Positions 50,341 to 61,764 of a stretch of DNA of 64,000 nt are shown here, one piece after another. Source of the DNA: Argyresthia goedartella. Its lineage: Eukaryota; Arthropoda; Insecta; Lepidoptera; Argyresthiidae. Both the position numbers and the translations under genes were made by a program. The stretch covers positions 33,186,906 through 33,250,905 of the forward strand of contig OX463818.1 in NCBI GenBank assembly GCA_949825045.1, written 5' to 3'. The notes under the pieces were generated by a model that worked only from the letters and a program-made list of their open reading frames with translations, did no database searches and was not told the origin of the DNA. Positions within the stretch are counted from its first letter, which is position 1. The number at the start of each line of letters is the position of its first letter.

Positions 50341-50790
50341 CTAAAACCTAGTGTGTGCACCATGGTTATCGATAACGGCCTGTAATCGGTCACGCATTGA
50401 CCCTATTAGACGACTGCAAATGTCGCTGTCTCTCAAGTAATCCCAAATTTCGTTACAATGTTGCTCAATTGCTTCCTTTGTTCTCTCGTTTCTGTTATCC
50501 CACATTTGGACCATCAAACCCCACAAATTTTCTATTGGGTTGAGGTCTGGGGATCTACTCGGCCATGGAATCAAAGTAACTTCATCATTATGCAGATCAA
50601 ACCAATTTGAGACTACCCTGGCAGTATGCACTCGACAGTTGTCATGAACGTAGGAAAATACTAGCACATCTTCACGCGGGTAAACTGTTCGCACTGTCGG
50701 TAACATAGATTCTTCTAATAGATCGACATACTTCATTGCGTTTTGCCGAGAAGAAATATGGACAAGCTCACCTACTCCTCCGATACCCAT
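50341..50790 (-). pseudogene. DD36E transposase, C-terminal half
   Basis: About 150 residues: YVHDNCRVHTA (second D), WPSRSPDLNPIENLWG (E). By my count 36 residues separate D and E, the DD36E spacing of the Incomer group rather than the DD34E of Tc1. Starts at the solo LTR and continues the frame of 51268-51827 once the LTR and one CCCAT are removed (334 residues in all). Confidence 0.85.
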
Positions 50791-51267
50791 TGTTCGATCC
50801 ATACATTACGGAAATTGAGGGTAGTGAATGATTTGCCGCTGCCCGATATGTTTGAACCACCTACCCTCGATTTGGCGTGAAAAAACGGTGGAAGGACCGG
50901 TACAACGGTCGTGCAGTTCGCTTCAAGCAGCCCCGTTTTGCACTTGAATTTTGAGCCTCAAAGGACATTCCTTACATTTTACTTGCTCCGTGAGCTTTTG
51001 TTATTTCCTACATCTATCTGCCGTGCAGTTTGTGTGTGTTATTGTACGGACTTTACACCAGCACTCAGCAGCTCCGATCTACCAGCGCCAACTTGGATTT
51101 GGTTGGTGAAGGCATTGAAGGTAAGTGGTAGATTAATTTGCTTCCTCTTTTCTGTGTGTTTCGATCGTTCGTAACTTTACATCGCATCATCCTACCTAAT
51201 TAGTATATTTTATTCTATTATACAGTCCACAACGCTCCTCTTGAAGTGTTTGGTGAAAGACCGAACA
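50791..51267 (+). mobile_element. Solo LTR, 477 bp
   Basis: Begins TGTTCG, ends CGAACA, flanked by CCCAT (50786-50790 and 51268-51272). It interrupts the DD36E transposase between ...WAWMG and IGGVGELVHIS. Orientation is not certain because the ends are symmetrical. Not obviously related to the neighbouring BEL LTR beyond the TGTTCGAT start. Confidence 0.85.
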
Positions 51268-51827
51268 CCCATCCACGCCCACATATTCGCTGAAATTCGA
51301 CCGGATAACTGATTAGGCACGACGTGATCTTCTGTGTACCGCGTGTTATCGTAACGCCACAAAGTTAAGCGACCGTGTTGAGAAGATCGAAATGTTTTTT
51401 CGTCTGTAAATATAGTGTTAGTCCAGTCATAGTGTAAATAAGCGTGTGCAAAATTCCTTCTCGCTGTTTTATGATCTTCCGTTAAGGATACTTTCTCAGC
51501 ATAATGTGTGTAATGCAGTCCAGTGCCGTGCAAATAATTTCTAATAGTTTGTAGACAGACGTCATGTTGTGCCGCAAAATATCGGGTGGGAGTAAAAGGA
51601 TGTTCTTCGTAATGGTGTTGCATGTCCACTCTTTGTTCGTTCGTGAGTCGGCGAACGCCGTGGTTATGACGTCGTCTGTCCTCGAGGATGCCCTCCCCGG
51701 CGTGCCGTCTGATCCAGGTCCTCACTGTATTCCGAGAAATATTCAATTCGCGTGATATTTCCCGTATGCCATAGCCTTCCTCACTTAAGACTACAATCCG
51801 AGCTCTTTGTTCTTCTAAATTAGCCAT
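51268..51827 (-). pseudogene. DD36E transposase, N-terminal half
   Basis: ATG 51827. Helix-turn-helix EEGYGIREISRELNISRNTV (residues ~17-36), a second DNA-binding domain (VRRLTNEQRVDMQHHY), then IFTDEKTF with the first catalytic D and WAWMG at the solo LTR. No stop or frameshift seen, so only the LTR insertion (and possibly the BEL insertion in the 3' part) disables it. Confidence 0.87.
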
Positions 51828-52195
51828 TATTAAAAATTATTAAGCATTTTACTATTTAGTTTCTATTTTTTCACATTGACTGACAACTTGACATAATATG
51901 ACACACTTGTAGAACACTCCATTTTTTAAATATATTTTTTCCATCATCAAAAAGTTTAGGTTAAATAAGCGAGAACTAGCTCGAGATTCAAACAATGACT
52001 GTATATGTGTGAAATGTGGTTTTATGGCAATGATAACAAAGGTTAAAATTGCATAGGTCTGCGACCTGTATTGACGTAATTTTATTAGTACCTAAAACGT
52101 CGTAAGTGCATTATACGCGATAGATCTTACAAGTTTGAAAGTTTCAAACGAATTATCAGGCAAGTGGGTCATGATTCAGTTGGTTCGATTGTACC
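51828..52195. other. DD36E 5' untranslated and terminal region
   Basis: Noncoding sequence between the start codon and the right inverted repeat (52162-52195). Confidence 0.6.
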
Positions 52196-52197
52196 TA

Positions 52198-52988
52198 CTA
52201 ACATAAAAAATAATATTTTTACTCAAACAAAGCTAGTAATGTGCTCATTATTTTGACAACCTTCTTTGGGCAAAATCGACGTTGCAGTACTACTTGGAGG
52301 AGCCAGAAAAGTCTTCGGACATTAGCACATAGCGACCGGATATTTCCTGTGGAATTCCATGTTTGTCGAGCTTTGTTTGAAAAATGGTAACAAAAAAAGG
52401 TAGCGCAAGAAGGCTTTATGCAGATTTTGGACCTGTGACAAAAAAAAAACAAAAAGAGCGGGATTTATTCTTGCAATTTTCATACTGAAGAGCACGGTAT
52501 GGTTTTGAAAAAGCATAAACAAACGGTCCTGAATTACTTATATACCTAACTGTACATTTACCTACCAATTGTTATTTCTTATTTAAATATTTCTAAGTAT
52601 ACTAGGCTGGTTTTATTTCATTAGCAATATCTTTAAATTACTAGCATTGTTTGAGTAAAGCACTATAGGTACAAGCCTTGGTCCGCAATGACTGCACTGC
52701 TGGCCACGCTATGATGGCCTTGAGCTTAGCTTAGCTACGATCTCGGCCTTTACGCTTTGTCAGCATTGCAACCTTTGATGTCCGCACTATAAAAGCCTCG
52801 AGCTTCGGTCTCGGCCTTTATTCTAGCTTGTCCATCAAAGGTTACAATGCTCACCACGCTGTATAGGCCTTGAGCTGCGCTATGCTGCGCTTTCGGCCAC
52901 CAACAGCCCGGCCAGCATCGCAGTCTCATTACAGACCGCGGCAGTAATGTACTATTACCAACTTAAATTATTTGCATCGAAACATTGC
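52198..52988. other. Pogo 3' untranslated region with repeats
   Basis: No ORF supported. An imperfect hairpin at about 52763-52850 pairs GCATTGCAACCTTTGATG with CATCAAAGGTTACAATGC. CTCGGCCTTTA and GGCCTTGAGC words recur (52740-52900). Confidence 0.5.
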
Positions 52989-54302
52989 TTATTTAAAAAT
53001 TACTTCGTCGTCGTCATCAAAAAGAGTATACTGGACCGGATTGTCCGATATTTGCAGCAAATTAGTCGATTTTACAAGGCAACTTTCAGGCAGTAAGGAA
53101 TCTTTATCTAGGCGTTTGGGTTTTACAAATTTGACATAATCACCGAGTCGTATTGTCTTGTAGTAGGAAACTGAATAAACTTTTTCAGAGTTATTGAAAT
53201 TCTCAATAATGCCGATGTAATAGGTCCATTTGTTGGCGGGGTAATAACGCGTCAATATTGTATCTCCTACATTCCATGAACATTCATTTTTATTTAAATT
53301 ATCATTATTTTCATTTGACTGCATATTTCTTTCTTTTTCATTCTGATCTTCTTTATTCATGTGCTTTTCGTGTTGCTTATTATCTCCAGTAGAAGTAACT
53401 TCTTTATTTTCCTTATTACTGTCACCTTGATCCTCAATGTCAATTAAATTTCCACAGTCTTTGACGGTGATATTACTTTGCAGTCCAGTTAATTCGTCAA
53501 TTTTTACTTCAGTCTCTAATTTTCTTTTATTAGCTGTTGTATTCTGATTTGGTTTAATTTCTTTTAATTTATGAATTCCGGTAGTGGTACTTTGCAGTTC
53601 AGTAAAATTCTCATTTTTTTCAATATGTAAGTCTATCTCTAGCTTTCCTCGATTAGTGGTTATTTCCTGTGGTTGTTTAGATATATCTTTTCGAAATCTT
53701 GCATATTTATCTTCTTTATTTATATGCTCTTCACCAATAATGGGATTTTCATTTAATATTTTTTCTTTCTCTCTTTCTTCTTGATCCATCTTCTCTATCA
53801 TTTCAAATATTTCTTTTTCAATCATATCCACACTTCTTGCCACATCTGTTTCATCAACCAAGTCAATTAGTTCTGGTGAATTATTGTTATCGTAATCTAT
53901 GTCTTCTGAATCAATATCTACTATGTCGCTGTCACTGTGTAGACTCATTTCCATTTCATCTTCTGTTGTTGACCCGCTGTCTATGGGTTTCTTCTTTTAT
54001 TTTTGTTAAGTGCCTTTTTGATAAGTTTTCTTGTCTTATTCTCTCCATTAGAAGTCGTCATTTCTATTTCATCTTCTGTTGTTGACCCGCTGTCTATGGG
54101 TTTCTTCTTTTCTTGCTTGTTAAGTACCTTTTTGATACGTTTTCTTGTCTTATTCTCTCCATTAGAAGTAGCTTTGTTGTTTTCTTTAGTTATCTCATCT
54201 GGATCCTCGATATCACTTAAACTTGGACAGACGTTGACTGTGATAATACTTTTCTGTCCAGCTAATGCGTCAATTTTGACTTCAGTATCTATTTTTCTCC
54301 TT
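52989..54302 (-). pseudogene. Pogo transposase, acidic C-terminal tail
   Basis: 52989-53954 encodes a long acidic, lysine-rich tail (DSDIVDIDSEDIDYDNN) ending in NVGDTILTRYYPANKWTYYIGIIEN and SVSYYKTIRLGDYVKFVKPKR, a small folded domain often at the end of insect pogo proteins. 53955-54302 carries two copies of a ~114-bp unit (TSNGENKTRK...LNK), the second one base short. That one-base loss near 53997 breaks the frame. Confidence 0.65.
53957..54183. repeat. 113/114-bp tandem duplication in the pogo tail
   Basis: CATCTTCTGTTGTTGACCCG and CTTATTCTCTCCATTAGAAG each occur twice, 113 bases apart. Confidence 0.88.
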
Positions 54303-55235
54303 TTATTGTTTTGATTTTTCCTTTCTACTTTCCTTTACTTTGTTTGCTTTTCTCTTGTTCTGGTTTTCAGTTGCTTCTTTTTTGGGGAGGTCTGATTTTG
54401 AAATAGACATTCCTGATTCAACATTCAGTTTTTTGTTTTGCCCTCTTTTCATCTCGTTGGGTTTTCTAGTCTTCTTTAAGAAATCAAGTAACGCCTGATC
54501 TACGGTGTATTCTGGTTTATTGTCAATAGATTCTGGCAACTTTTTTAAAACCCTGTCAGGATTAAATGGGTATATGCCTGTGGCTCTAAATCCACTCGCC
54601 ACGTTATCTTTTTTGCCCATGTCTACATCGTCCATGACCATGATGATGACATATTTTTTTAAAAGAGGCGGAAAGTGACATTTATTCAAAGACGCTTGGC
54701 GTGGGTTTTCAACTTTGTAATTTGTTAATATTTTGCGCCACATTTGTTTTAACGGTCCAAAAAATGCTACATCGAGAGGTTGCGTCAGTTGTGTCGAATT
54801 GGGCGGCAAGAGTACAAATTTTATATCATATTTTTTGCACAACTCTATTACTTCATAATTGATGTGGCTACTTAGGTTATCGCCAATGATAACCTTGGTA
54901 CCTTCTAATTTTCGTGCCCATGGTACAATTATGGTAGTAAACCAGTCAAAAAAGTTACTCGAATCAAACCACTCACTTTTTGTTCTGTTATAACGAGCAT
55001 CTTCGGGACCTCCTTCGACCCATTGACTCCATAAGCCTTCGGACTTGTATACTACATATGGCGGCAATACTTCGCCCTTGGCGGTTCCGGCAAACATAAC
55101 TGAAATACAGCCCTTTGTGCTATTCATAACTCTTTCTGGTATTTTACTCCGCGACGAAATATACATTTTGCGGAACCTGGGTTGTCGCTGAAATTGGTCT
55201 CATCGTAATTTAACAAATGAGTTGGAGGAACATTT
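54303..55235 (-). pseudogene. Pogo transposase, DDE_1 catalytic domain
   Basis: LLNYDETNFSDN (first D, in a shifted frame at 55170-55230), then STKGCISVMFAGTAKGEVLPP, TKVIIGDNLSSHINYEV (second D), LLPPNSTQLTQPLDVAFFGPLK (third acidic residue) and ATGIYPFNPDRVL. This is the DDE_1 domain of the pogo/Tigger group. A one-base loss near 55152 and an extra A near 55255 break the frame. Confidence 0.82.
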
Positions 55236-55732
55236 TTAACCACATGTTCGGTTTTTAAAGTAATTTTGAAATTCTGCTAATGTTTTTTCTGCTCGTGCTC
55301 TCTTTACATTTTGCACTGATCTGGTAGTTAGTTTGTCACGATGCCGTTCTATAAAAGCCCGGGCCCACCATTCTCCTGGTGGGTTTCCTTTGAAAATGTA
55401 AGCTTTATTATTTTTCAACAAATACTCATGCAAGAGTACCCTGACATCCATTAGGTTCAGAGGAGCACCGAAGTCCGCCACTACAATCAGAACTTTAACA
55501 AAGTTCAGTTCTTCTTCTTCAGTCAATCTTTGCGGAGCCCCTGGTTTATTCATATGCATTTTTTAACTTTCCTTTCTATTGTTCGTCGAGGAATGCCATA
55601 CATTTTTTCAGCATCATAGGATGACATTTTTCTATTACAGATCATATCCACTGCTATTGACAACATTTCGTCGCTGTAGTTTTTGTATTGTATTGCGCCA
55701 AGTTTACGACGATCTCGTTTTTTTGGTGGCAT
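55236..55732 (-). pseudogene. Pogo transposase, DNA-binding domains
   Basis: ATG 55732: MPPKKRDRRK, then YSDEMLSIAVDMI...MYGIPRRTIERKV (psq-type helix-turn-helix). After a one-base loss near 55558, GAPQRLTEEEELNFVKVL and GEWWARAFIERHRDKLTTRS form the CENP-B-type helix-turn-helix. This domain order is the pogo hallmark. Confidence 0.82.
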
Positions 55733-56575
55733 TTTATCCTAAAACAAGTAGGTATATGTTTAAATGTTTGCATGTCGTAAATTATGTAGGTATTACACGT
55801 TATATAATGCAAAACCTCTTAAAAGGTAGGACAGTTCATGAAACTGAACAAGTTTCATAATTTCGTAATTTCTTTATTGTACTCACATGACAGTAAAGAT
55901 AACTTAAGTTTTGTTCACTTCTTCATACAAATTGACTCGTCTATCTGATCGAGTTTTGAACTGTTACTACTGCACTACCTACCATCTAAGATGTTTAGCG
56001 GTTGTGGAATTGCCCATGTCAAAAAAAACCGTATTTTTTATATTTTTGAATGATAAAATACCGAAAATATTTTTAGCATGGCCAATTACACGCGAAATAA
56101 TGTTCCTATAATGAATCTATTTGCCGGTAATTATCATATAATTTTTGTGTCAACCCTAGGTGTAGGTCAAGTTACCACGTAGCTGTCAATGGCAACTTGA
56201 CCTAACCTTAGCCAACAATGCCTAAACAAATTATTCGGCAGTTTGGCTTAAATGCGTATTGATCACAACGTAAAATGAATCTCTGGAATTTGTTAAACAA
56301 CATATCAAAATTATACTCACCTGTGATGTATAGTTTAAGCTCTATAGTGTCAATAATGTCCACACCGGTAAAAAACGTCTTCCGTCAAAAACACTTTGAA
56401 ACGCCATATTGCATGAACCAACAGTGTTGCCATTTTATAAAAATAATATGTTGCCAGGGACTTTTTCAAAAACTTACCACCGTATAAACGATATGTCAAC
56501 TCGTTTTGAATTCTACGAAATTTAATATTTTGTTGTTGAATGGAACCTAAGGTCAATTTGCCACATTTGACGGTA
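55733..56575. other. Pogo right-end noncoding region
   Basis: Noncoding apart from short frames. Contains GGTCAAGTTACCAC (56165), TGGCAACTTGACC (56190) and the right inverted repeat (56551-56575). Confidence 0.6.
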
Positions 56576-56577
56576 TA

Positions 56578-56770
56578 AGATGTATCTGTCGAAGCTGGTT
56601 TTTTTTTGAGCCATCGCCTTTCTCCTGTAGCCTTCGGATTTTCTTCTCATATCGTTTGCGGTCTTTCTCGTGCTTTCTTTTTCCCATTTTTTCTCTTCTT
56701 TTGGGTGATTTCGGATGAAAAATTAAAAAAAACACTCGGAGAAGATTTTTCGGGCATGGCACAGTAAGTA
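56578..56770 (-). pseudogene. Basic coding-like fragment of unknown element
   Basis: Minus-strand frame EKMGKRKHEKDRKRYEKKI and RRLQEKGDGSKKNQLRQIH runs up to the pogo insertion point. Lysine/arginine-rich, coiled-coil-prone; family not recognised. The frame does not obviously continue left of 41944. Confidence 0.3.
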
Positions 56771-57905
56771 AAAAACGAATGACGCGTTCCGATTTGACAT
56801 GTTAGGATGCGAACTAATATTTTTTGATTTTAGTTTTTTTCATAAACTTATGTGGCACGGAAGCTAGCATCGAGACGATACTAGATACTACACGAGTTTT
56901 CTCATCATATAGGACGATACAATAACGAGCGTTATTTAAATGATACCCAAAATATTTTTTTCTTACCCAAAATGGGTAAATGATCACCGAAACTTGCAGA
57001 AAATATCAGGGCAAAATACTGCGGTAGCTTAGGTGAAGGATAAAGGGGGTGGGTGACCAAAGCGATTATCGGGAACGCGCGGAGGGTTCAAGTTAAAATT
57101 GATATAAATTACTCAAGTCGGTGGTCCTTTAATGTTGTGAAAAAATCAAGCTTCTAGATCAACGCAATCAAACGATATGCTGTAAAAAAGTTGGATTTTC
57201 ATAGTACTCGCAAGGGAACCAAACCCTATAGGGAACTTCCCGTTGACCTAGAATCATGAAATTTGGCACAGAGCAAGGTATTATAGCACAAGTAACGGGA
57301 AATTTCTGAAAACTGTAATTTTCTGTTCATCTGTCTGTTATTTTTAATTAACTGTCTGTAGCACCGGTCTGCTTACGCATTTCTTGATACTGTATGCAGG
57401 CAATGCAACTTTTTCGGTCACTTGATTTAGGCTTACCTATCATTCAGCCTACTATAAAAACATTCTGACTTCAGCCTTAACGTGAGTATCTTTTGGCTTG
57501 CGGTAATAGGTGGAACTAATGCTTTTCGACTGTTTCGGTGCATTAAGTTGCGCAGAACTGGCACCCAGTAAACGATACTCACGCGCCAAAAGATCGTGTA
57601 AAGCCACTAGATGATGTATACTAGAGTCTTACTAAAGAATAAATTATAACCTATCTCCTCTACCTAGCTTAAAAAACTTCGCAAAGCGGGGAAAATTAAA
57701 AAATATTATACTTGTATGTAAATGTTACGCTAGTTTATATTACCAGCAAAGTAAACAATTTATACGCTTGGTTCCCAACATTTCACCGTGTATGAGTCGT
57801 CTATCTTAATCGTCGTCTGTAAACACAACTTTATCTACATGTGTGTACGGAACCCTTGGTGGGCGAGTCCAACTCGCACTTGACCGTTTATTTTGAATGG
57901 TTGAG
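56771..57905. other. Intergenic, short shared repeat, no gene
   Basis: GATACTACACGAGTTTTCTC (56884-56930 region) repeats the minus strand of 32398-32445. Otherwise AT-rich with no supported ORF. The 57490-57600 stretch has GTGAGTATCTTTTGG and, inverted, CCAAAAGATCGT, so a weak inverted repeat of ~115 bp. Confidence 0.45.
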
Positions 57906-58190
57906 TTTTTAACACAAGGATTTAAGGAAATCACTGACTTTGATGTAGTAGGTCTCCGATTTTTCTGATTTAGGCATGAAAACACGCCCTGACTTGATCC
58001 AAACAAATCTATACTGTTTGTCATTTGCCGCCTGTCTTGCTAGGTAATGAAGTTCTCGATTATGCGCGGTTTGGTGTTCCGCCACGTAGACTTCCTGTTT
58101 CTCTCCGCTCATGCCCAGATGGTTAGAACAAAGTTTGTTTGGGCTTATGTTTAAACGATTACCATATATCACCAAATAAATGATCCGAAT
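57906..58190 (-). pseudogene. LINE ORF1 C-terminal fragment (FP-like)
   Basis: Minus-strand frame EKQEVYVAEHQTAHNRELHYL, ARQAANDKQYRFVWIKSGRVFM, and YYIKVSDFLKSL. This is the C-terminal region of the baculovirus-FP-like domain in LINE ORF1 proteins. Starts and stops without the rest of the gene. Confidence 0.7.
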
Positions 58191-58687
58191 GACCGAAGAA
58201 ATGATTGAAACAAAGTGATCACCAAATTGTGTTTGGATAAATGATCACCAAACTTCTTTTAATGTTTTGTGTACTTAAGTTTATGTTTTTTTTTTTTTTG
58301 CTTTTACATGTTCAACCTAACACGAAGGATAAAGGAAGCTTATTACTGAAATGACTTTCTTTATTTATTTATTTATTATTTATTTATTTATTATATTTGG
58401 GACATCAACAGCGTATATATTATAAATTAGTTACAGTAGGTAAATACAAAAAATTAAGCCAGTAACAGATATCCACAGAAGGTACAATAAACAAGTAGAA
58501 GAAGAAAAAACTTAGCGGTTATCTTAGCAGTATACATATAGACATTCAGTTTTAGGAAATTAGAAATTTTATACATGTACAGGATGATAATAAGGGGATA
58601 TGTGAGGAGTGTAACTGTATTGTTTGTGTAAGGGTGTGTGTGTGTGTGTGAGTGTATTTATGTAAGGGTGTGTATGTGTGTGTTGAT
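58191..58687 (-). other. LINE 3' untranslated region and tail
   Basis: A TTTA/TTATT-rich run at 58360-58398 marks the (TAAA)n-like tail of the LINE on its minus strand. A (GT)n run is at about 58636-58682. Confidence 0.65.
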
Positions 58688-60305
58688 TCACTTGTTACCC
58701 TCGTCGTCTATCAAGACATTTATAATGTCATGACGGAACTTGGCTTTGGAGGATGAAAATGGATCCAAATCACTAAATAGTTTATTATATTCAGAGGCGA
58801 GGCGAGCTATGGTAGAATTTTGGGCATAATTCGTATGTGCTAGAGGGACGGAGAATAATCTATTGGATGTATGGCGAGTGCGGCACTTTGGGACGCAAAA
58901 AGATAGTTCAGATAGTAACGGGGGAGAATCGAGGCGGCCAGATAGAATATCGTGGAGTACCATCATGTCTAGTAATACTCTACGATCTTCGAGAGTAATG
59001 AATTGATGCCGGTGACAGGACTCCTCGTACGAACGGTCATGGATACGGGATCTGAAGTTCAGGTGTTTCAGGAATTTGTATTGAATACGTTCAATTCGCT
59101 GGATGTAGGTAATGTAGTTCGGGGACCAAATACACGACGCGTATTCTAAAATACTCCTGACATAGGCATAATAGATCAGCTTTATGCATCCCAGATCGCT
59201 GAAAGGTTTGCAGATACGAATGACAAATCCAAGATTCCGAAATGCGCGACCCACGATGCTTTCAATGTGCTTTTGAAAGGTTAGTTTACTATCCAGTATG
59301 ACACCCAGATCTCGGATCGAGTCGACGCGAGTGAGTGGTTGTTTATTAATATTGTAATTATATACTATTGGTACTGGACGCCTGGTGAAGGATATTTGGA
59401 CACATTTGCTAGCGTTTACAGAAATTCTGTTTTGTTTATAATATACACTAAGGCGATCGAGGTCGGACTGCAGCCTATCACAATCAATACTATTGGTCAC
59501 ATCAAGAAAAATCTTTTTATCATCTGCATATAACAGGAATCTGCATTCACGAAATACTGTGCAAATGTCATAGAGATAGGCGTTATAGAAAAGAGGACCC
59601 AAATGAGAGCCCTGTGGTACCCCCGATGGTATGTTTATGAAGTTGGAATTATGTCCCCCAACAACCACAGCCTGCTGTCTATTAGATATATACGATGTAA
59701 TCCACCGGTAGAGGTCACCGTGTATTCCCAAGTGGAATAATTTGCGCAGCAGTATGACATGGTCTACACGATCGAAAGCTTTCTCGAAATCTGTGTAGAC
59801 CACGTCAACCTGTCTGCGTCTGTCCATCATGCCGAGAACAAAATTCAAAAATTCAGAAAGATTACTAACGGTGGAGCGACTCTTAAGGAACCGGTGTTGC
59901 TGTGGGGGGATTCCGCGCGAAACAATGGGGTAAATACTGTTGTAAACGGCTTTTTCGAATACTTTGCCAAACACATTGAGGATGGATATTGGCCTATAAT
60001 GTTCAATATTATCCTTAGTGCCCTTTTTATGGATCGGAAGGATATGCGCTTTCTTCCAAATATTCGGATACGAGCCTTCCTTCAGCGATCTGTTGAATAG
60101 GATGCACAGAGGAAGACACAATTGTTTCGCGCATCGTACTATGAAATATGGTGGTATCTTGTCACTACCTGCACCACCATTGATATCAAGGGACTGAAGC
60201 AATTCAAGTATAGAGTCAGGGTGAAACTGAGTGGTACTGATAGTGTTGTTATCGTCACAAAACGGTGGAGCCAAAGGAAGATCGGGATAGGATGTTGCTG
60301 GTTGA
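58688..60305 (-). pseudogene. LINE ORF2, reverse transcriptase part
   Basis: About 530 residues: SDKIPPYFIVRCA, KKAHILPIHKKGTKDNIEHY (RT motif 1), YRPISILNVFGKVFEK, VDVVYTDFEKAFDRVDH (motif A), SGVPQGSHLGPLFYNAYLYD (motif B), RFLLYADDKKIFL (YADD), then LGVILDSKLTF and a C-terminal region with EYASCIWSPNY. Unbroken to the stop. Joined to the endonuclease frame by restoring one base, as noted. Confidence 0.88.
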
Positions 60306-61590
60306 CTGAAAAATCGTTAAAACCTTTACAAATGCTAGGACCATCGGAATACTGCACACCATTGTAGACTAGTGATTGCGGGTAGGTCGATTTACATCTA
60401 CGTGCTTTTACAAAAGACCAAAATTGCTTAGGGTTGTTTTTTATATTTGTTTGCATTGATTCAATATAGCGTTTAAAACATTCATCTTGAAGAGCCTTCT
60501 GCCTTTTGCGTAGTATTGAGAATTCAGTGTAATCTAAAAGATTATTGTAGAGTTTCCATTTCTTGTGACAGTTGGCTTTAACCCTGTTTATTTTAATAAG
60601 TGCCTCGCTAAACCACACAGGATGTGACGTTTTTTTCCTTCTGGTGTCCTTAGGTATATGATCACTAATTGTCTTATTAATAGTAACATAAAAATTATTA
60701 ATCGCATCATCAAGAGTGCCCTCATTGAGGCATTCGGACCAGTCGAACTTGCTGAGTATATTACAGATTGCATCATAGTCGCCCTTGTGAAAGCGGTGTC
60801 TAGGACAGTTTGCTTCGGTAAGAGGTTTGGATGTTAGGTCGTTGGCAAGTATTTCTAGGGAAGGGTGGGCTAGATCTTCCTTAATGAGCGGGACGGATGA
60901 ACGTGAAATTTCAAGTGCGAAGTTGCTGAAAATTAAGTCTAAGGTATGACCGCTCACATTGGTAATAGTGTTGAACTGATTAAATTCAAGTGCCTGAAAT
61001 TCATCGACTAAATCAGTAGCTGCTTCTTGGACTGCTATAAGTTCCCTGCGCTGATGCTCAACACCGGTGGATGACCATCGCAAGCAACGCAAGTTAAAAT
61101 CGCCAGCGACAATAAAATTTGAATCAGGGTTTAAGGTTTTAACATGGTTCACGGATGAAATTAAATTATTAATGTGGAGGTGGAGAACCGGATAGAGGCC
61201 GCTTTTTTCGGGAAGATATGCAGCACATATGCATAAGTCCTTGGAAGTACCACGAAGAGCCTTAGCGGGTATGGTAACCCATAGGTATTCCGTGCTAGAC
61301 GTAGTCCATTCAGGACGCGCAACCGCGTTTAGTGTGCGACGTGCGATAACCAATACTCCACCACCATCCTTCCTACCCGTGGCGATACGGTCGCGGTCAA
61401 GGCGAAATACATCGTAACGGTCATCGCATAGTTCGGAGTCCAGCACACCATCTACGAGCCAAGATTCAGTAGTAATTATCAAATCAAAATTGTTTGCTAA
61501 AATACTATTATATAATGTTAACGTCTTTGTCCTCAGTCCTCTGACGTTCTGATAATAAATATTAAATTGATTAGCCGCGAATGTAGTTCA
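60306..61590 (-). pseudogene. LINE ORF2, endonuclease part
   Basis: EEP-type (APE-like) endonuclease: YYQNVRGLRTKT near the start, ITTESWL, then AGDFNLRCLRW and HTLDLIFSNF, with D and N residues in the expected blocks. No ATG was found in this frame downstream of the preceding stop (about 61594), so ORF2 may start by reinitiation or have lost its start. Ends where a five-base A run (60309-60313) is one short and shifts the frame. Confidence 0.85.
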
Positions 61591-61764
61591 AGTGAGGTTC
61601 TCCAGAGAAAGTAGTTACAATAGTGATGAGACAATGCTTGGAACACATTAAAGCCATGATGCGGGAAGACAAGTGAGGGAGGTGTGTGTGTAATTGTGCG
61701 TGTAGAGTGGCGATTATCAAATATAATGTTAAAATGTAGAAGCAAATAGAGGCGAAAGTACTAA
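61591..61764. other. LINE inter-ORF region
   Basis: Between ORF1 stop and ORF2; no separate gene. Confidence 0.5.

Larger units (their letters stand above)
42403..52195 (-). mobile_element. Tc1-like DD36E element, split by BEL/Pao and a solo LTR
   Basis: Inverted ends (T/G)GTACAATCGAACCA and CTGAATCATGACCCAC at 42403-42436 and 52162-52195, flanked by TA (42401-42402, 52196-52197). Net of BEL and solo LTR it is about 1.95 kb, ordinary for Tc1-like elements. One transposase gene on minus. It lies in the left subterminal region of the pogo element. Confidence 0.85.
41946..56575 (-). mobile_element. Pogo-type DNA transposon containing nested elements
   Basis: Ends TACCGTCAAATGTGGCAACT (41946) and its inverted match with one mismatch (to 56575), each flanked by TA (41944-41945, 56576-56577). 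Several subterminal copies of GGTCAAGTTGCCAC or its complement lie near both ends. Transposase on the minus strand (52989-55732). About 9.8 kb is a nested Tc1-like element, so the net length is about 4.8 kb. Confidence 0.88.

Noticed and set aside
53584..54314. Hydrophobic plus-strand frames suggesting membrane proteins
   Set aside because: They are antisense to the lysine/glutamate-rich pogo tail, which always gives hydrophobic complements.
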